Shown: positions 48,901 through 56,300, counted from the stretch's first letter. The stretch is 64,000 nucleotides of DNA from Chryseobacterium oleae (GCF_900115055.1 NZ_FOVD01000011.1:1-64000), one strand, 5' to 3'. The notes: generated by a model from the sequence alone, not told the origin. Made by a program: numbers and translations.

Positions 48901-50031
48901 GGAGGCGGACAAAGTAATTACGGAGGCAGTGGTCTGGCTTATAGTTCTTCCGTAGGTTTTGATGGAGCATTTACGATGGGTGATGGAACATATACCCTAG
49001 CGCCAGTCATTATCAACGCAAGAGGAACAGCCAGTACTTGGAATAATTCTGATAATCTTGGGTTTAACAGCCTTCTGATGTATAGCAAGTTTACAGGCGC
49101 CTTAGGACAAGCTACCTATGATATGAACAGCAGTAATATGGGTTCTTATATTCTTAATTCCAAAGCATCACAGAGTGTAGCCTCAGTTGAGAATTTTCTA
49201 TTCCTTGAATTACCTGCATCTATGTTAGGTGGTGAGGTTTTAGCTATTGGATGGAGAGCTGCAGGATTAAGCCGTATTGTCTGTGGGCCACTGGGCAGAA
49301 TTTCCAACGGGCTGATCAAGATCTGCTTTACAGAAGGAACTTTGGTAGCAACTGAAAACGGAAACAAAAAGATTGAAGACGTTAAAGAAGGTGATTTTGT
49401 ATGGAGCTACAATGAGGAAACGGGCAAAAAAGAATTGAAAAAAGTAGTTGAATTATCCCACAATACTTCTTCTTCATTGGTGAAAATCTCCGTAAACGGA
49501 ACAGAAATTACTTGTACACCAGAACATCCATTCTATGTACAGGGAAGCTGGATAGAAGCTAAACACTTAACCAAAGGAATGCTTCTTACCACTTTAGATC
49601 AAAAAAATTCTCCTATAGAATCTATAAAGTTTTTGGACGGGAAAGTAAAAGTCTATAACTTTGAAGTAAAAGACAACCATAATTATTATGTTTCTGAGAA
49701 AGGGGTTTTGGTGCATAATACATGTTGGACAGAAAGACTTGGAATGTTTATGGAATATGCAGCAAATATTGAAACTAAATCTCTTACCTCGCAAGAAGCA
49801 ACTATAAATCACTTAGAAAGTGTATTTAAAATCCTAGATAAAACAAGAACAGATGATAGAATAATTAAATTAGTCGGAGAAGGTGCTAAAAATGTATATC
49901 CTGGTCTTAATGGTTCAAAAATGATTTTTCAGGCAGGAAAAGAAGGTGCTAAGAATTATACAGAAGTATTTCTTGATGGTGGTTTTCAGATAATTAGAGA
50001 TGGTAAAGTTGTAATAAGTAAAGTTAAATAA
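45970..50031 (+). CDS. Rhs protein with Hint autoprotease and C-terminal toxin
   Basis: A 1353-residue secreted polymorphic toxin. Signal peptide MKKTSILIYFLMSALFYAQ and a DUF6443-like N-terminal region (MQTVQYFDGLGRNIQ) precede Rhs/YD repeats. The Rhs core ends with KYNGKELQESGMLDYGWRQY and DPDGR at about residue 945. After a Gly/Ser-rich linker, a Hint domain starts at Cys1119 (CFTEGTLV), has TPEHPF, and ends at His1249-Asn1250 (VLVHN), as in pretoxin-HINT self-cleaving domains. The final 103 residues are the toxin (ends DGGFQIIRDGKVVISKVK), with no recognised catalytic motif. The immunity gene starts one base after the stop. Confidence 0.9.
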   Translation: MKKTSILIYFLMSALFYAQSLTNTENYTYSRTYLEPVTSEQTGAKQMQTVQYFDGLGRNIQNISVKGSPTGKDVVVPVSYDHLGKPSKSYLPLPVDSQNGAYMPNVGENSVNTYYNVSNAFSEVAYENSPLGRIEKNAAPGTEWQLSGGHTQKAEFLSNSANEVKRFKATITWNASSQLNDAGLSFAANDTYTTNGYYNANTLYKSVVKDEDGNESLSFTNSLGQTILVRTINIKETGTIENLDTYYVYDDFGNLSFIIPPKAAVITTDAEIQPVLSSLCYVYLYDKYNRLAEKKLPGKGWEYFVYDKQNRIVAVQDANLQKNEQWLYTKFDSFGRIAFTGINSGGSRNTEQGIAEAYGTNNVTRTSDAFFNREGMDVYYDPNGTYPGVGWVKLLSVNYYDEYPEGTPQRPDQIQNHPVLGSVPSLIISNGLSSKRDIKTFPTASYVKNIENDSWSSAVVWYDQLGRPIGTYSKNHLGGFTKTEALLDFTGKTQLAYTYHSKNTANTEVTVKDRYTYSPQGYLLKHYQQVDGALEELLSDYSYNDLGQVINKKVGNNLQSIDYTYNIRGWLTGINSADINNMGSKLFSYKIKYNTVEGAETPNNDYPGLKVKPKNNGSISEVDWKISGENVLKRYGYSYDGAERLRAGFYQNETNPYLKEYNEIVDYDKNGNITTLKRTANSPSGTAIAIDDLTYTYDGNRLSNVSDSSQNYAGYPSVSGNPIDYDSNGNMTSQKDKGILQMKYNHLNLPSSVIYNRSYIIQEENGVSAKRNYNTQYTYSADGTKLKAEYTYFANRTQMEIKRITEYLGGFQYEDDGLQFLSNEEGYYDYIQKRYVYNYIDHLGNIRVSYARNASGSAEIIDENHYYPFGLRHSPSSLVTNAYRKKYNGKELQESGMLDYGWRQYMPELGRWNGMDQLSESYHFASPYAYVMNNPVMKYDPDGRVSMDFFDSFWQNTPNGTNSFWANDGGGFVSYDGGGGQSNYGGSGLAYSSSVGFDGAFTMGDGTYTLAPVIINARGTASTWNNSDNLGFNSLLMYSKFTGALGQATYDMNSSNMGSYILNSKASQSVASVENFLFLELPASMLGGEVLAIGWRAAGLSRIVCGPLGRISNGLIKICFTEGTLVATENGNKKIEDVKEGDFVWSYNEETGKKELKKVVELSHNTSSSLVKISVNGTEITCTPEHPFYVQGSWIEAKHLTKGMLLTTLDQKNSPIESIKFLDGKVKVYNFEVKDNHNYYVSEKGVLVHNTCWTERLGMFMEYAANIETKSLTSQEATINHLESVFKILDKTRTDDRIIKLVGEGAKNVYPGLNGSKMIFQAGKEGAKNYTEVFLDGGFQIIRDGKVVISKVK

Positions 50032-50032
50032 G

Positions 50033-50647
50033 ATGATAGAAAAGCTTAAATATGCCTTATTCAGTATTCCTGACTATGATATTTATCGAAAATATTTCCA
50101 AACTAAAGATGACATAACAATTTATTATAAAAATGTTATTGTTAATGCAACAAATCATGAAGTTTCTGTTTTTTATGATTCAGAAGAACATTTTGTTACA
50201 AAAGGGCTAAAATATCTTGATAGGAATAATACGATAAAATCTTTCAATGATATTCCTTCTGCAATTGATTATATGAACTACCTTTCATCAGTAACTTCTG
50301 ATATTAGGTATACATTATATCATTATTTTTTATTTAAATTAAAAGATGTAGGAATTAATTATAATTATTTCTCATTTGGTTTGGCTGGGAGTTATCCGAA
50401 TTATTCTGAGGATAATCTAAGTATTCGTTGTGATTTCGGAGACTTGAGTATAATGGATAAAAAAGTAAAATACAACGGTCTAATTATTTTTAATAATGAT
50501 GGCTCCTGTAGATTTTCTTTTTATCCAGAAGAGCCGGCTTGGAACGAAGAAAAAATATGTCCTAAGACAGATATTGATAAAATTATAGAATATATTCTTA
50601 ATCTCGATGTAGATAGCTATAAAGATATTCCATTAATAGAATCATAA
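50033..50647 (+). CDS. Immunity protein for the active Rhs toxin (predicted)
   Basis: A 204-residue soluble protein without signal peptide, rich in Asp, Tyr, Asn and Ile. No family was recognised. It starts one base after the Rhs stop and is followed by a strong terminator, the standard position of a cognate immunity gene. It is predicted to bind and neutralise the 103-residue toxin in the cytoplasm. The assignment rests on position alone. Confidence 0.75.
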   Translation: MIEKLKYALFSIPDYDIYRKYFQTKDDITIYYKNVIVNATNHEVSVFYDSEEHFVTKGLKYLDRNNTIKSFNDIPSAIDYMNYLSSVTSDIRYTLYHYFLFKLKDVGINYNYFSFGLAGSYPNYSEDNLSIRCDFGDLSIMDKKVKYNGLIIFNNDGSCRFSFYPEEPAWNEEKICPKTDIDKIIEYILNLDVDSYKDIPLIES

Positions 50648-50649
50648 GT

Positions 50650-50684
50650 AAAAAAGAGTAGTCGAGAGCTACTCTTTTTTTATT
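50650..50684 (+). terminator. Terminator ending the Rhs operon
   Basis: AGAGTAG, loop TCGAGAG, CTACTCT followed by seven T residues. It separates the active operon from the silent cassettes that begin four bases later. Confidence 0.9.
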
Positions 50685-50687
50685 TTA

Positions 50688-51215
50688 AACGGAACAGAAA
50701 TTACATGTACACCAGAGCATCCATTCTATGTAAGCGGAAGCTGGATAGAAGCCAAAAACCTAACCAAAGGAATGCTTCTAACCACTTTAGACGGAAAAAC
50801 TTCTCCTGTAGAATTTATAAAGTTTTTGGATGAGAAAGTAAAAGTCTATAACTTTGAAGTTGAGGGTAACCATAATTATTATGTTTCTGAGAAAGGCATT
50901 CTGGTGCATAATGATTGTGCTTGGCCATTTTTAGAAAAAGTAAGTGTCAAAGTTCTGCAAAATGCAAGTTGTGATGCAGATGCATTAGCTATTCAAAAAG
51001 TAGTAGGTGGAGATATTATGACTGTTTCTAATCCGATGAAAGGATTACAATTAGGACCTGTAAAATATGGAAGCGAGGAAGTATCAGGATGGTTTTATCA
51101 TAAAGCTGTAAAAGTCGGTGATGTTGTTTTTGATAGAATAACAGGACCTTCTGGTATGCATATTAATGATTATAAAGCATTGTTTGAGTACGGCGATGAT
51201 TTAATTTTCAAATAG
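50688..51215 (+). pseudogene. Orphan Rhs tip 1: half Hint domain plus papain-like toxin
   Basis: The frame begins without a start codon in the middle of a Hint domain (NGTEITCTPEHPFYVSGSWI), nearly identical to residues 1177-1250 of the active Rhs protein, and keeps VLVHN-type cleavage end ILVHND. The different toxin that follows (about 100 residues) has Cys in NASCDADALAIQKVVGG, His in GWFYHKAVKVGD and Asp in VVFDRITG. That order and spacing suits a papain-fold (Tox-PL-like) toxin, an inferred assignment. An internal ATG at about 50772 exists but would give a headless product. The piece is silent as it stands and could replace the active tip by recombination through the Hint sequence. Confidence 0.75.
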
Positions 51216-51226
51216 AATAAAATAAA

Positions 51227-51532
51227 ATGAAAACAAAAATAATTTTAAATAATTTTATTAATCATATTGAAAGCAGACCTAAAATGTATGTGAGTAAACC
51301 GGATTTTATGACAATATCGTCACTTATATCCGGATATTTTTGTGCAATTAATGATACTGAAAATCTTCCTTTAAATTTAATGTTTTCTGAATGGCTGAAC
51401 GGCAATGGAGAAAAAACATCTTTGATTTGGAATGAATATATTTTTTCTATAATTGCAAAAAATGATGCAGAGATAGCGTATTCTGAATTGTTTAAACAAA
51501 TTAAATTATTTATAAAAGATTTAAATGTTTAA
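51227..51532 (+). CDS. Immunity protein for orphan tip 1 (predicted)
   Basis: A 101-residue protein starting 11 bases after the orphan papain-like toxin. The N-terminal pattern NHIESRPKMYVSKPDFMTIS recurs in the broken gene right after it (HIEKRPQMY), so the two are paralogues. It has no signal peptide or membrane segment. No named immunity family was recognised. Cognate immunity is inferred from position. Confidence 0.65.
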   Translation: MKTKIILNNFINHIESRPKMYVSKPDFMTISSLISGYFCAINDTENLPLNLMFSEWLNGNGEKTSLIWNEYIFSIIAKNDAEIAYSELFKQIKLFIKDLNV

Positions 51533-51535
51533 ATT

Positions 51536-51831
51536 ATGACTATACACGAAATTTTGCCTCATATTGAAAAAAGACCTCAAATGTATTTTCGTGAAAAAAA
51601 TGTCTTTTTTTTGGAAACTTTTTAAGAGGGTTTTTTGTAAATGAATATTTTAAAGATAAGAGTTCTAAAAATGATTTTAGATCTAATTTCTATGAGTGGT
51701 TAAAAAATAAATTTAACTTCGAAAATCAATCTACTTGGGCTGATTTTATAGAGATAATAAGTCAAAATGAAAATTTAAATTCTATTGATGTTTTCTTTAG
51801 AGAATATCATTTATTTAGTAAAAAAGAATAA
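51536..51831 (+). pseudogene. Frameshifted paralogue of the preceding immunity gene
   Basis: Starting at ATG 51536 (MTIHEILPHIEKRPQMYF) the frame stops at 51623-51625. Adding one T in the T-run near 51620 restores a full product of about 98 residues, which continues LRGFFVNEYF and FYEWLKNKFN and ends FSKKE at 51831. The match in layout to the intact 51227 gene (RPxMY, then SxFxEWL) shows tandem duplication and divergence, followed by a single-base loss. Confidence 0.7.
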
Positions 51832-51840
51832 ATATAAACA

Positions 51841-51872
51841 AATATTCCTTTACTAATTAGTAAAGGAATATT
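51841..51872. terminator. Perfect 32-base palindrome, probable terminator
   Basis: AATATTCCTTTACTAA is followed immediately by its exact reverse complement, with no spacer. It lies 9 bases after the immunity paralogue and 38 bases before the next orphan Rhs tip. The lack of a T-run makes it a weaker terminator than its neighbours. Confidence 0.55.
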
Positions 51873-51909
51873 TGCCTTAAAGAAAAGCGAAAATATAGTT
51901 TTGAAATAG

Positions 51910-52560
51910 AAGCAACCGTTATCATCTTCTTCTCCGTATTCTTATGTAATAAACAATCCGGTGATGATGTATGATCCGGATAGAAGAATGAGTATGGACT
52001 TGGGCGCAGGTTTTTGGAATAATTCTCAGGATGGTACGACTTGGTATAATACCGGTGTAGGATTTACCAGTACTGATGGTATTTCAATGGACTACGACGG
52101 GAATGGTATTAATTGGAGCCAACCTAATACCAACATGCTGCTTTCCAATATTGGTATTACAATAGGAACTACAACAGATGGTGACGGCGGTGTTCATATT
52201 AATATTCCTCCTATTGAGCTTTCAAAAAGCAGCTTTTTCTGGGGAATTGAGATCCGTAGCCATGTAAATGAGTATATGGATTATTGGAACTCTAACAGTC
52301 AGTCTACTAAGGGACCAGGGCTTTTAAAAGGTTTACCATCTATAGATGCAACTAAAAAGGTTCATGGTGCTTTACCCAGAGTTATTGATTTAGTGAATTT
52401 TTCAAAGGATGAATTAATGATATTACTTAATGAACTTTAAATAAGCTCTCAACAGAGAATAAAAGTTACTTCTAGACTTGGACGAGATTTAACTCATGGA
52501 GAGAGACAAGGTGCTGAACAAAATTTGATAAAATACATCGAAAAATATTTAGGTAAATAA
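51910..52560 (+). pseudogene. Orphan Rhs tip 2 with an internal stop codon
   Basis: The frame lacks a start and opens inside the Rhs core (SPYSYVINNPVMMYDPDR), matching the active protein's ASPYAYVMNNPVMKYDPDGR, with the Gly of DGR changed to Arg. A different linker and toxin follow. The frame meets TAA at 52438-52440, but reading on in the same frame gives SSQQRIKVTSRLGRDLTHGE and ...QNLIKYIEKYLGK to a stop at 52558. A single AAA-to-TAA change would explain it. No Hint domain is present. The toxin type was not identified. The immunity gene follows after 4 bases. Confidence 0.75.
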
Positions 52561-52564
52561 ACAT

Positions 52565-53005
52565 ATGAAATCAACAAATGAAATTGCTAAAATGCTATTA
52601 GAAGAATTATTAAAGAATATTAATAATATCAATAATTTTAAAAATTCAAATTATTATAATGAAATACTAGGAGATACTTCTTTTTTATTAGCTGGTTTAC
52701 TACATACGATGATTAAAAAAGAACCTCAAATAGATCAGAAAGTTTGGATAGATGATAGCCTTATTACTAATATTAACCAAGTCGATAATATTATATCTAT
52801 TGAAGGTATTATGATCTGGGGAGAAAATGGTACTACTGAACAATGGGTAGATCCTTTTTATTTTACTATCAATCTAAATAATGATTCTGCTTATAAGTTC
52901 TTTTTTAAAGACTTATACTTGAGTGAATTGTCATATGACGATTTTAAAGAAAATCGCAATTATTATTCTGATAAAGTTAAAAACTGGAAATATGAATTCA
53001 ATTGA
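52565..53005 (+). CDS. Immunity protein for orphan tip 2 (predicted)
   Basis: A 146-residue soluble protein starting 4 bases after the true end of the interrupted toxin frame. It is Asn/Ile-rich at the start (LLKNINNINNFKNSNYYNEI) and has a beta-rich middle with VWIDDSLITNINQVD and IMIWGENGTTEQWVDPFYF. No family was recognised. It is intact while its toxin is broken, as expected if immunity genes are kept longer than toxin genes. Confidence 0.65.
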   Translation: MKSTNEIAKMLLEELLKNINNINNFKNSNYYNEILGDTSFLLAGLLHTMIKKEPQIDQKVWIDDSLITNINQVDNIISIEGIMIWGENGTTEQWVDPFYFTINLNNDSAYKFFFKDLYLSELSYDDFKENRNYYSDKVKNWKYEFN

Positions 53006-53020
53006 TTTAGTTATAAACTT

Positions 53021-53263
53021 ATGCAAGAATTATTTGTAAAAAAATTTTGGAAAGAAGAAAGTATATGGTTTTATATACATTTTCAAAATGAAGAAGCAAT
53101 CAGACAAATTGAGATTAGTTCTAAAGGAAAAGTGTTTTTAACATTAGAAAACCCACACCGGGGAGAATCTATGTTATATGACCAATCTATTGAAGAGATT
53201 GATTTACAAGATCCTGACTTTATTACAAAGGAAGAGTTTGAAGATACTTGGAATGACCAATAA
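53021..53263 (+). CDS. Small immunity-type protein, copy 1
   Basis: An 80-residue acidic protein (QELFVKKFWKEESIWFYIHF at the start, EEFEDTWNDQ at the end). A second copy at 58625 differs at only a few residues (for example HRGES against QQGES). No toxin sequence is attached directly upstream. It ends 2 bases before a hairpin it shares with the converging macro-domain pseudogene. The function is unknown. Immunity is inferred from the array context. Confidence 0.6.
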   Translation: MQELFVKKFWKEESIWFYIHFQNEEAIRQIEISSKGKVFLTLENPHRGESMLYDQSIEEIDLQDPDFITKEEFEDTWNDQ

Positions 53264-53264
53264 C

Positions 53265-53290
53265 AATAAAGCCCCAAATGGGGCTTTATT
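53265..53290. terminator. Shared bidirectional terminator, copy 1
   Basis: AATAAAGCCCC, loop AAAT, GGGGCTTTATT. It serves the rightward small gene and lies across the stop codon of the leftward macro-domain remnant. Confidence 0.8.
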
Positions 53291-53740
53291 TACTCTTATA
53301 ATTTTCAACTATCAATAAATCTATTTGTGGATAATTTTCAGATAAATTTTCAATTATTCTTTTTACATTATGCCAATCTAATCCACCCAATCCGGCACAA
53401 ATTTTAGGTAATGCTATTTTATTAATTTTATTTAAATTTGAATAGGACAACATTTTTCCCAAAGCAGTCTCAATAGAATTAAGGTCAGCTTTAGTTCTCC
53501 AAGTAGCTTGAGTCCCTAAATTAAAAATAGTTCCAGTTTCGTATTTATAAATAAAAACATCTCCTAATAAAAACAAACCTTCTTGGCATAATGCTTTATA
53601 TTCTTTATACATTTTAGGGTATTTCGTTTTGAATTGTAATGCTATTCCTTTTCCCATAGCACCTGCGCAGTTACAACCATGTGCAAAATTAGAAACTCCT
53701 TCTAGGCTAAAAATATCACCTTCATAAATGTATTAACCAT
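53286..53740 (-). pseudogene. Macro-domain protein, copy 1, broken near the start
   Basis: Homologous to the intact 151-residue gene at 58902. The natural start at 53740 is followed by a one-base loss (ATGGTTAATACATTT against ATGGTTACATATATT), which ends the frame after 12 codons. An internal ATG at 53657 (MGKGIALQFKTKYPKMYKEY) leaves 123 residues that lack the first strand and part of the ADP-ribose pocket. A Gly-to-Cys change in the substrate loop (KICAGLGG here, KIGAGLGG in copy 2) is a second sign of decay. Confidence 0.75.
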
Positions 53741-53806
53741 TTTCTAAGCTTTATTTAAATCAAAGATCTTATTTTTAAATTAAATAATCTTAAATTAAGA
53801 TGTGTT

Positions 53807-53902
53807 TATGGAGTACAAGGCGTACCACATAGTGCATTATAGGAATTAATTCAACTTAACAAAACAAAATATCCAGATTCATTTATAAAAATAATAGAAT
53901 AA
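53807..53902 (+). pseudogene. Toxin C-terminal tail fragment with internal stop, copy 1
   Basis: Thirty-one codons read YGVQGVPHSAL, then TAG, then ELIQLNKTKYPDSFIKIIE and a stop. The same tail occurs at 59409 before the same immunity gene, so this is the last piece of the toxin once paired with it. Everything upstream of the tail has been lost or replaced. Confidence 0.6.
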
Positions 53903-53925
53903 AAGTAACTATAATTATATCACAT

Positions 53926-54268
53926 ATGAAACCATCAGAATTAGTAAAAATTCTCAAAAGAGATGTCATCGAAGGAAGCATAGAGTTGTATGAAAATTTA
54001 TTGAATACTACAAAAGAAGCGCGAGATCCAGTATGGAAAGGAATTCTTCCTATGTATATCGATTTTTCGAAAGAAGAAAGAACCGTTTTTTTTTAAATTT
54101 TTGAGAATTGTTGAAATTAATACTTTATCACATGTATTGGGGATATTAGATGGAAGTACCTATGTTGATGAAATAAATGACGAATTTATCCTAACTACGG
54201 AAAGTAGTAACGAAAAAATTAACGAAGATTTGCAAGCTTTATTTTTAGAATTAATTGAAGAAAAATAA
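53926..54268 (+). pseudogene. Immunity gene, frameshifted, copy 1 of the 113-residue family
   Basis: Starts MKPSELVKILKRDVIEGSIE and matches the intact gene at 59514. A run of nine T at 54086-54094 holds one T too many, stopping the frame at residue 57. Removing it restores KFLRIVEINTLSHVLGILDG and the rest to a stop at 54268. It follows the toxin tail by 23 bases. Confidence 0.75.
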
Positions 54269-54297
54269 AAAATATTTTTTTCAAGTGTATTTATTAT

Positions 54298-54333
54298 AAA
54301 ATAGTGCATTGAAAATCAATGCCTTATTTTCAA
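54298..54333 (+). terminator. Hairpin after the 113-residue immunity remnant
   Basis: GCATTGA and TCAATGC pair around AAA inside wider A-run and T-run arms, ending in TTATTTTC. Confidence 0.6.
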
Positions 54334-54347
54334 AATCAAATAAAAAA

Positions 54348-54457
54348 ATGAAAAATATAATTGATAAGAATTTCCATTTGATTCTAATTTCCATACTCGT
54401 CATTGTAATTGGCTATTGGTATTTAAGTTCATTAAATGGTCTTAAGAATGTATCCAA
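54348..54457 (+). pseudogene. N-terminal fragment of a membrane immunity protein
   Basis: About 36 codons (MKNIIDKNFHLILISILVIV and the rest of one membrane helix, to LNGLKNVSK) almost identical to the start of the intact gene at 56681. The rest of that gene is missing. At about 54457 the sequence switches to an unrelated toxin tail in another frame, so this is a recombination scar. Confidence 0.75.
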
Positions 54458-54630
54458 AAAATATGGGATGGAAATGGGATGGAACAGGAAACACTATTAT
54501 AAAAGTTGATGTTCCCAAAAGTGTTATGCAGCAAGCTATAAGGTTTGAAGCCGATGGTATTAAATCTATATCAATACCTTCAAGTTTATTTCAAAAGTCC
54601 ACTACCTTAATTATATTAAAAATAAATTAA
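54451..54630 (+). pseudogene. Toxin C-terminal tail joined out of frame to the membrane fragment
   Basis: Reading from 54451 gives YPKNMGWKWDGTGNTIIKVD, then VPKSVMQQAIRFEADGIKSI, ending LIILKIN. It has no start or upstream Rhs sequence. It lies 10 bases before the next intact immunity gene, the position of a cognate toxin. The toxin type was not recognised. Confidence 0.55.
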
Positions 54631-54640
54631 CAATTATTAT

Positions 54641-54931
54641 ATGATAACAATTAGAGCAATCTTGTACTTATATGAAAATGTAAGAGAAAGTTCTTTTAGA
54701 AGTGGTTATAGACCTACATTTGATTTGGGAAAGGGTTTAACTTCTGGAAGAATTTTATTATTAAATGATAAAAAAGATTTTTCGCCAGGTGAAAAGGAAG
54801 AAGTGGAAATTAATTTTTTATATAAAGAATTTTTAGGAGATCGGTTTAAGGTTGGAGAAAATGTAATTTTTACAGAAGGGATTACCCCTGTTGGAGAAAT
54901 AGAAATATTAAAAATATTATCTCTTGAATGA
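54641..54931 (+). CDS. Immunity-type protein resembling an EF-Tu C-terminal barrel
   Basis: A 96-residue protein with a pattern like the third beta-barrel domain of EF-Tu: an aromatic R-x-x-x SGYRPTFDL stretch, then PGEKEEVEINFLYKEFLGDR, then FKVGENVIFTEG and VGEIEIL at the end. Proteins of this fold occur as small stand-alone genes beside polymorphic toxins. Here it follows a toxin tail by 10 bases and precedes a terminator. Fold assignment is by eye. Confidence 0.6.
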   Translation: MITIRAILYLYENVRESSFRSGYRPTFDLGKGLTSGRILLLNDKKDFSPGEKEEVEINFLYKEFLGDRFKVGENVIFTEGITPVGEIEILKILSLE

Positions 54932-54943
54932 AATAAGTTAAAA

Positions 54944-54978
54944 AATAGCAGAGCATTGAAATTTGGTGCTCTGTTTTA
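54944..54978 (+). terminator. Terminator after the EF-Tu-like immunity gene
   Basis: CAGAGCA (54949-54955) pairs with TGCTCTG (54967-54973), followed by TTTT. The same CAGAGCA stem recurs at 60266. Confidence 0.7.
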
Positions 54979-54991
54979 AATAAGTTCTGGG

Positions 54992-55303
54992 ATGAACAGA
55001 GCTGGTACTCTTGAAATAGTCGATGCCAATGATTAATTAAATTTAGGAGATCTTTTAAGAATTGAAAATGCAGCAACGAGAATAAATAAACCAATTACAG
55101 TAGTTGGGAGTAGGGCAAGCGGAAAAGCTAAGGCATATTCTGATTGGGATTATGTTATTGAAAATCTAAATAGTAAGGAATGGTCAAAAATAAAAAACTC
55201 AATCCCTGGCGCTAGATCTACAATAGATAACACTCCAAGAAATATTGATATTTTTAAAAAGCTTGATTTATCAAGGCCATATCTTACTATTCATCCTCGT
55301 TAA
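54992..55303 (+). pseudogene. Nucleotidyltransferase-like toxin fragment, copy 1
   Basis: The frame reads AGTLEIVDAND, then a stop at 55034, then in the same frame LLRIENAATRINKPITVVGS and continues RASGKAKAYSDWDYVI to the end THPR-like LTIHPR. GS followed by SDxD is the signature of the nucleotidyltransferase superfamily, known among polymorphic toxin tips. The catalytic core after the stop is intact, but there is no start codon or delivery domain. The immunity gene starts 11 bases on. Confidence 0.7.
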
Positions 55304-55313
55304 ATTTATAAAT

Positions 55314-55745
55314 ATGTTAGGAATTATTGATCAAATTTTTATTAATAAGTATGGACAAGATCTTGTAAATATTGATCCTTTTAAAATACTGTTTTCAAAT
55401 TTTAATATAGAAAACAAAAGAGATTATTTAGAAGGAATAATATCTCTTATAATACAATCTAAACCGCAGAATGAAGATATAGAACCAGCTATAAAAGCCA
55501 GTGGTTTAAGGCCGACTTTTACACCTTGCGTTCTATTGAAAAAAGGTGTTGCAAATCATAATTTAATAAAGTTAATTAATTTACCTGATTTTGAATTAGA
55601 AAAGACATTGGTTTTATTGATGAGCTTATTTAAAATTGGATATAAAAGACGGTTTATAGAGGAAAAAAATAATCCTGATAAATGGTGGTACTGGGATCTA
55701 TCTGATCGTAATATAGAAGATAAAATTTTGAAAAATTACGGATAA
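55314..55745 (+). CDS. Immunity protein for the nucleotidyltransferase toxin, copy 1
   Basis: A 143-residue protein (start MLGIIDQIFINKYGQ; ATG 55314 is chosen over the 55245 extension, which overlaps the toxin remnant). A second copy at 58201 also follows the same toxin, which strengthens the pairing. Conserved features between copies are PFKI, the segment CVLLKKGVAxHNL and the C-terminal NNPDKWWYWDLS. No named family was recognised. Confidence 0.75.
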   Translation: MLGIIDQIFINKYGQDLVNIDPFKILFSNFNIENKRDYLEGIISLIIQSKPQNEDIEPAIKASGLRPTFTPCVLLKKGVANHNLIKLINLPDFELEKTLVLLMSLFKIGYKRRFIEEKNNPDKWWYWDLSDRNIEDKILKNYG

Positions 55746-55783
55746 AGCTTAATTACTCACTATTTATTAAATAATTAGAATTT

Positions 55784-56188
55784 ATGACGTTTTATTCAAA
55801 CAGGAAATTTAAGATATGGGCTTATGTAGTAAGCCACTCTTCATTACTATTACGCAGTGAAATGAAATATCCTGATCAAGATGATTATTCAGAAGATGAG
55901 GCATATAATATTGATTTGGAGTTTTGGGCAGTAAGTTATATTGATATTCCAACCAATCTTTACGAATTAGATATAAAAGAAATTGCAGTAAAGGATTTGT
56001 CAAAAGATATTAATCAGGATCTATTGATGTACAATATGAAAATATTTGAAATAAAATCAAAAAAAGAGAAGTATCATATAATAGCTGGTGGACTTTTGAT
56101 AGGGAAAAACAAATGGGAAAATCAAGATAGAATTTTTGATTATCAATCTAATTTAGTACATGATGAAATAGTATTTCAAACTAAATAG
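55784..56188 (+). CDS. Immunity-type protein of unknown family
   Basis: A 134-residue soluble protein (MTFYSNRKFKIWAYVVSHSS) with acidic stretch DQDDYSEDEAYNID and a beta-rich second half. It has no attached toxin sequence and ends before a strong terminator. Position in the array is the only clue to function. It could have been acquired as an immunity gene without its toxin. Confidence 0.6.
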   Translation: MTFYSNRKFKIWAYVVSHSSLLLRSEMKYPDQDDYSEDEAYNIDLEFWAVSYIDIPTNLYELDIKEIAVKDLSKDINQDLLMYNMKIFEIKSKKEKYHIIAGGLLIGKNKWENQDRIFDYQSNLVHDEIVFQTK

Positions 56189-56225
56189 GTTAATTATTCG
56201 GTAATGTTCTAGATATGTTGGTAAT

Positions 56226-56259
56226 AAAATATAGCGTTGATTTTCAACGCTATATTTTT
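56226..56259 (+). terminator. Strong hairpin terminator
   Basis: AAAATATAGCGTTGA and its exact complement TCAACGCTATATTTT around a TTT loop, with a T-run. Confidence 0.8.
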
Positions 56260-56300
56260 AGAAATTAACTGAAAGTTGAAATTTTCAGGGATAAACATAA

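Larger units (their letters stand above)
53035..53863. repeat. Near-identical duplicated block, copy 1
   Basis: This block carries the small immunity-type gene, shared hairpin, macro-domain gene and start of a toxin tail. It matches 58645-59455 with only scattered substitutions and two small indels. Sequence identity falls sharply on both sides. Confidence 0.75.

Noticed and set aside
49716..50031. Assigning the active Rhs toxin to the EndoU/barnase-like fold
   Set aside because: The length and a C-terminal beta-hairpin would allow it, but no catalytic His/Arg/Thr set can be pointed to, so no family is named.
54309..54509. Open frame of 66 codons joining the membrane helix to a charged tail
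   Set aside because: The tail after residue 50 is the out-of-frame reading of a toxin fragment. The product is a recombination artefact and not a distinct gene.
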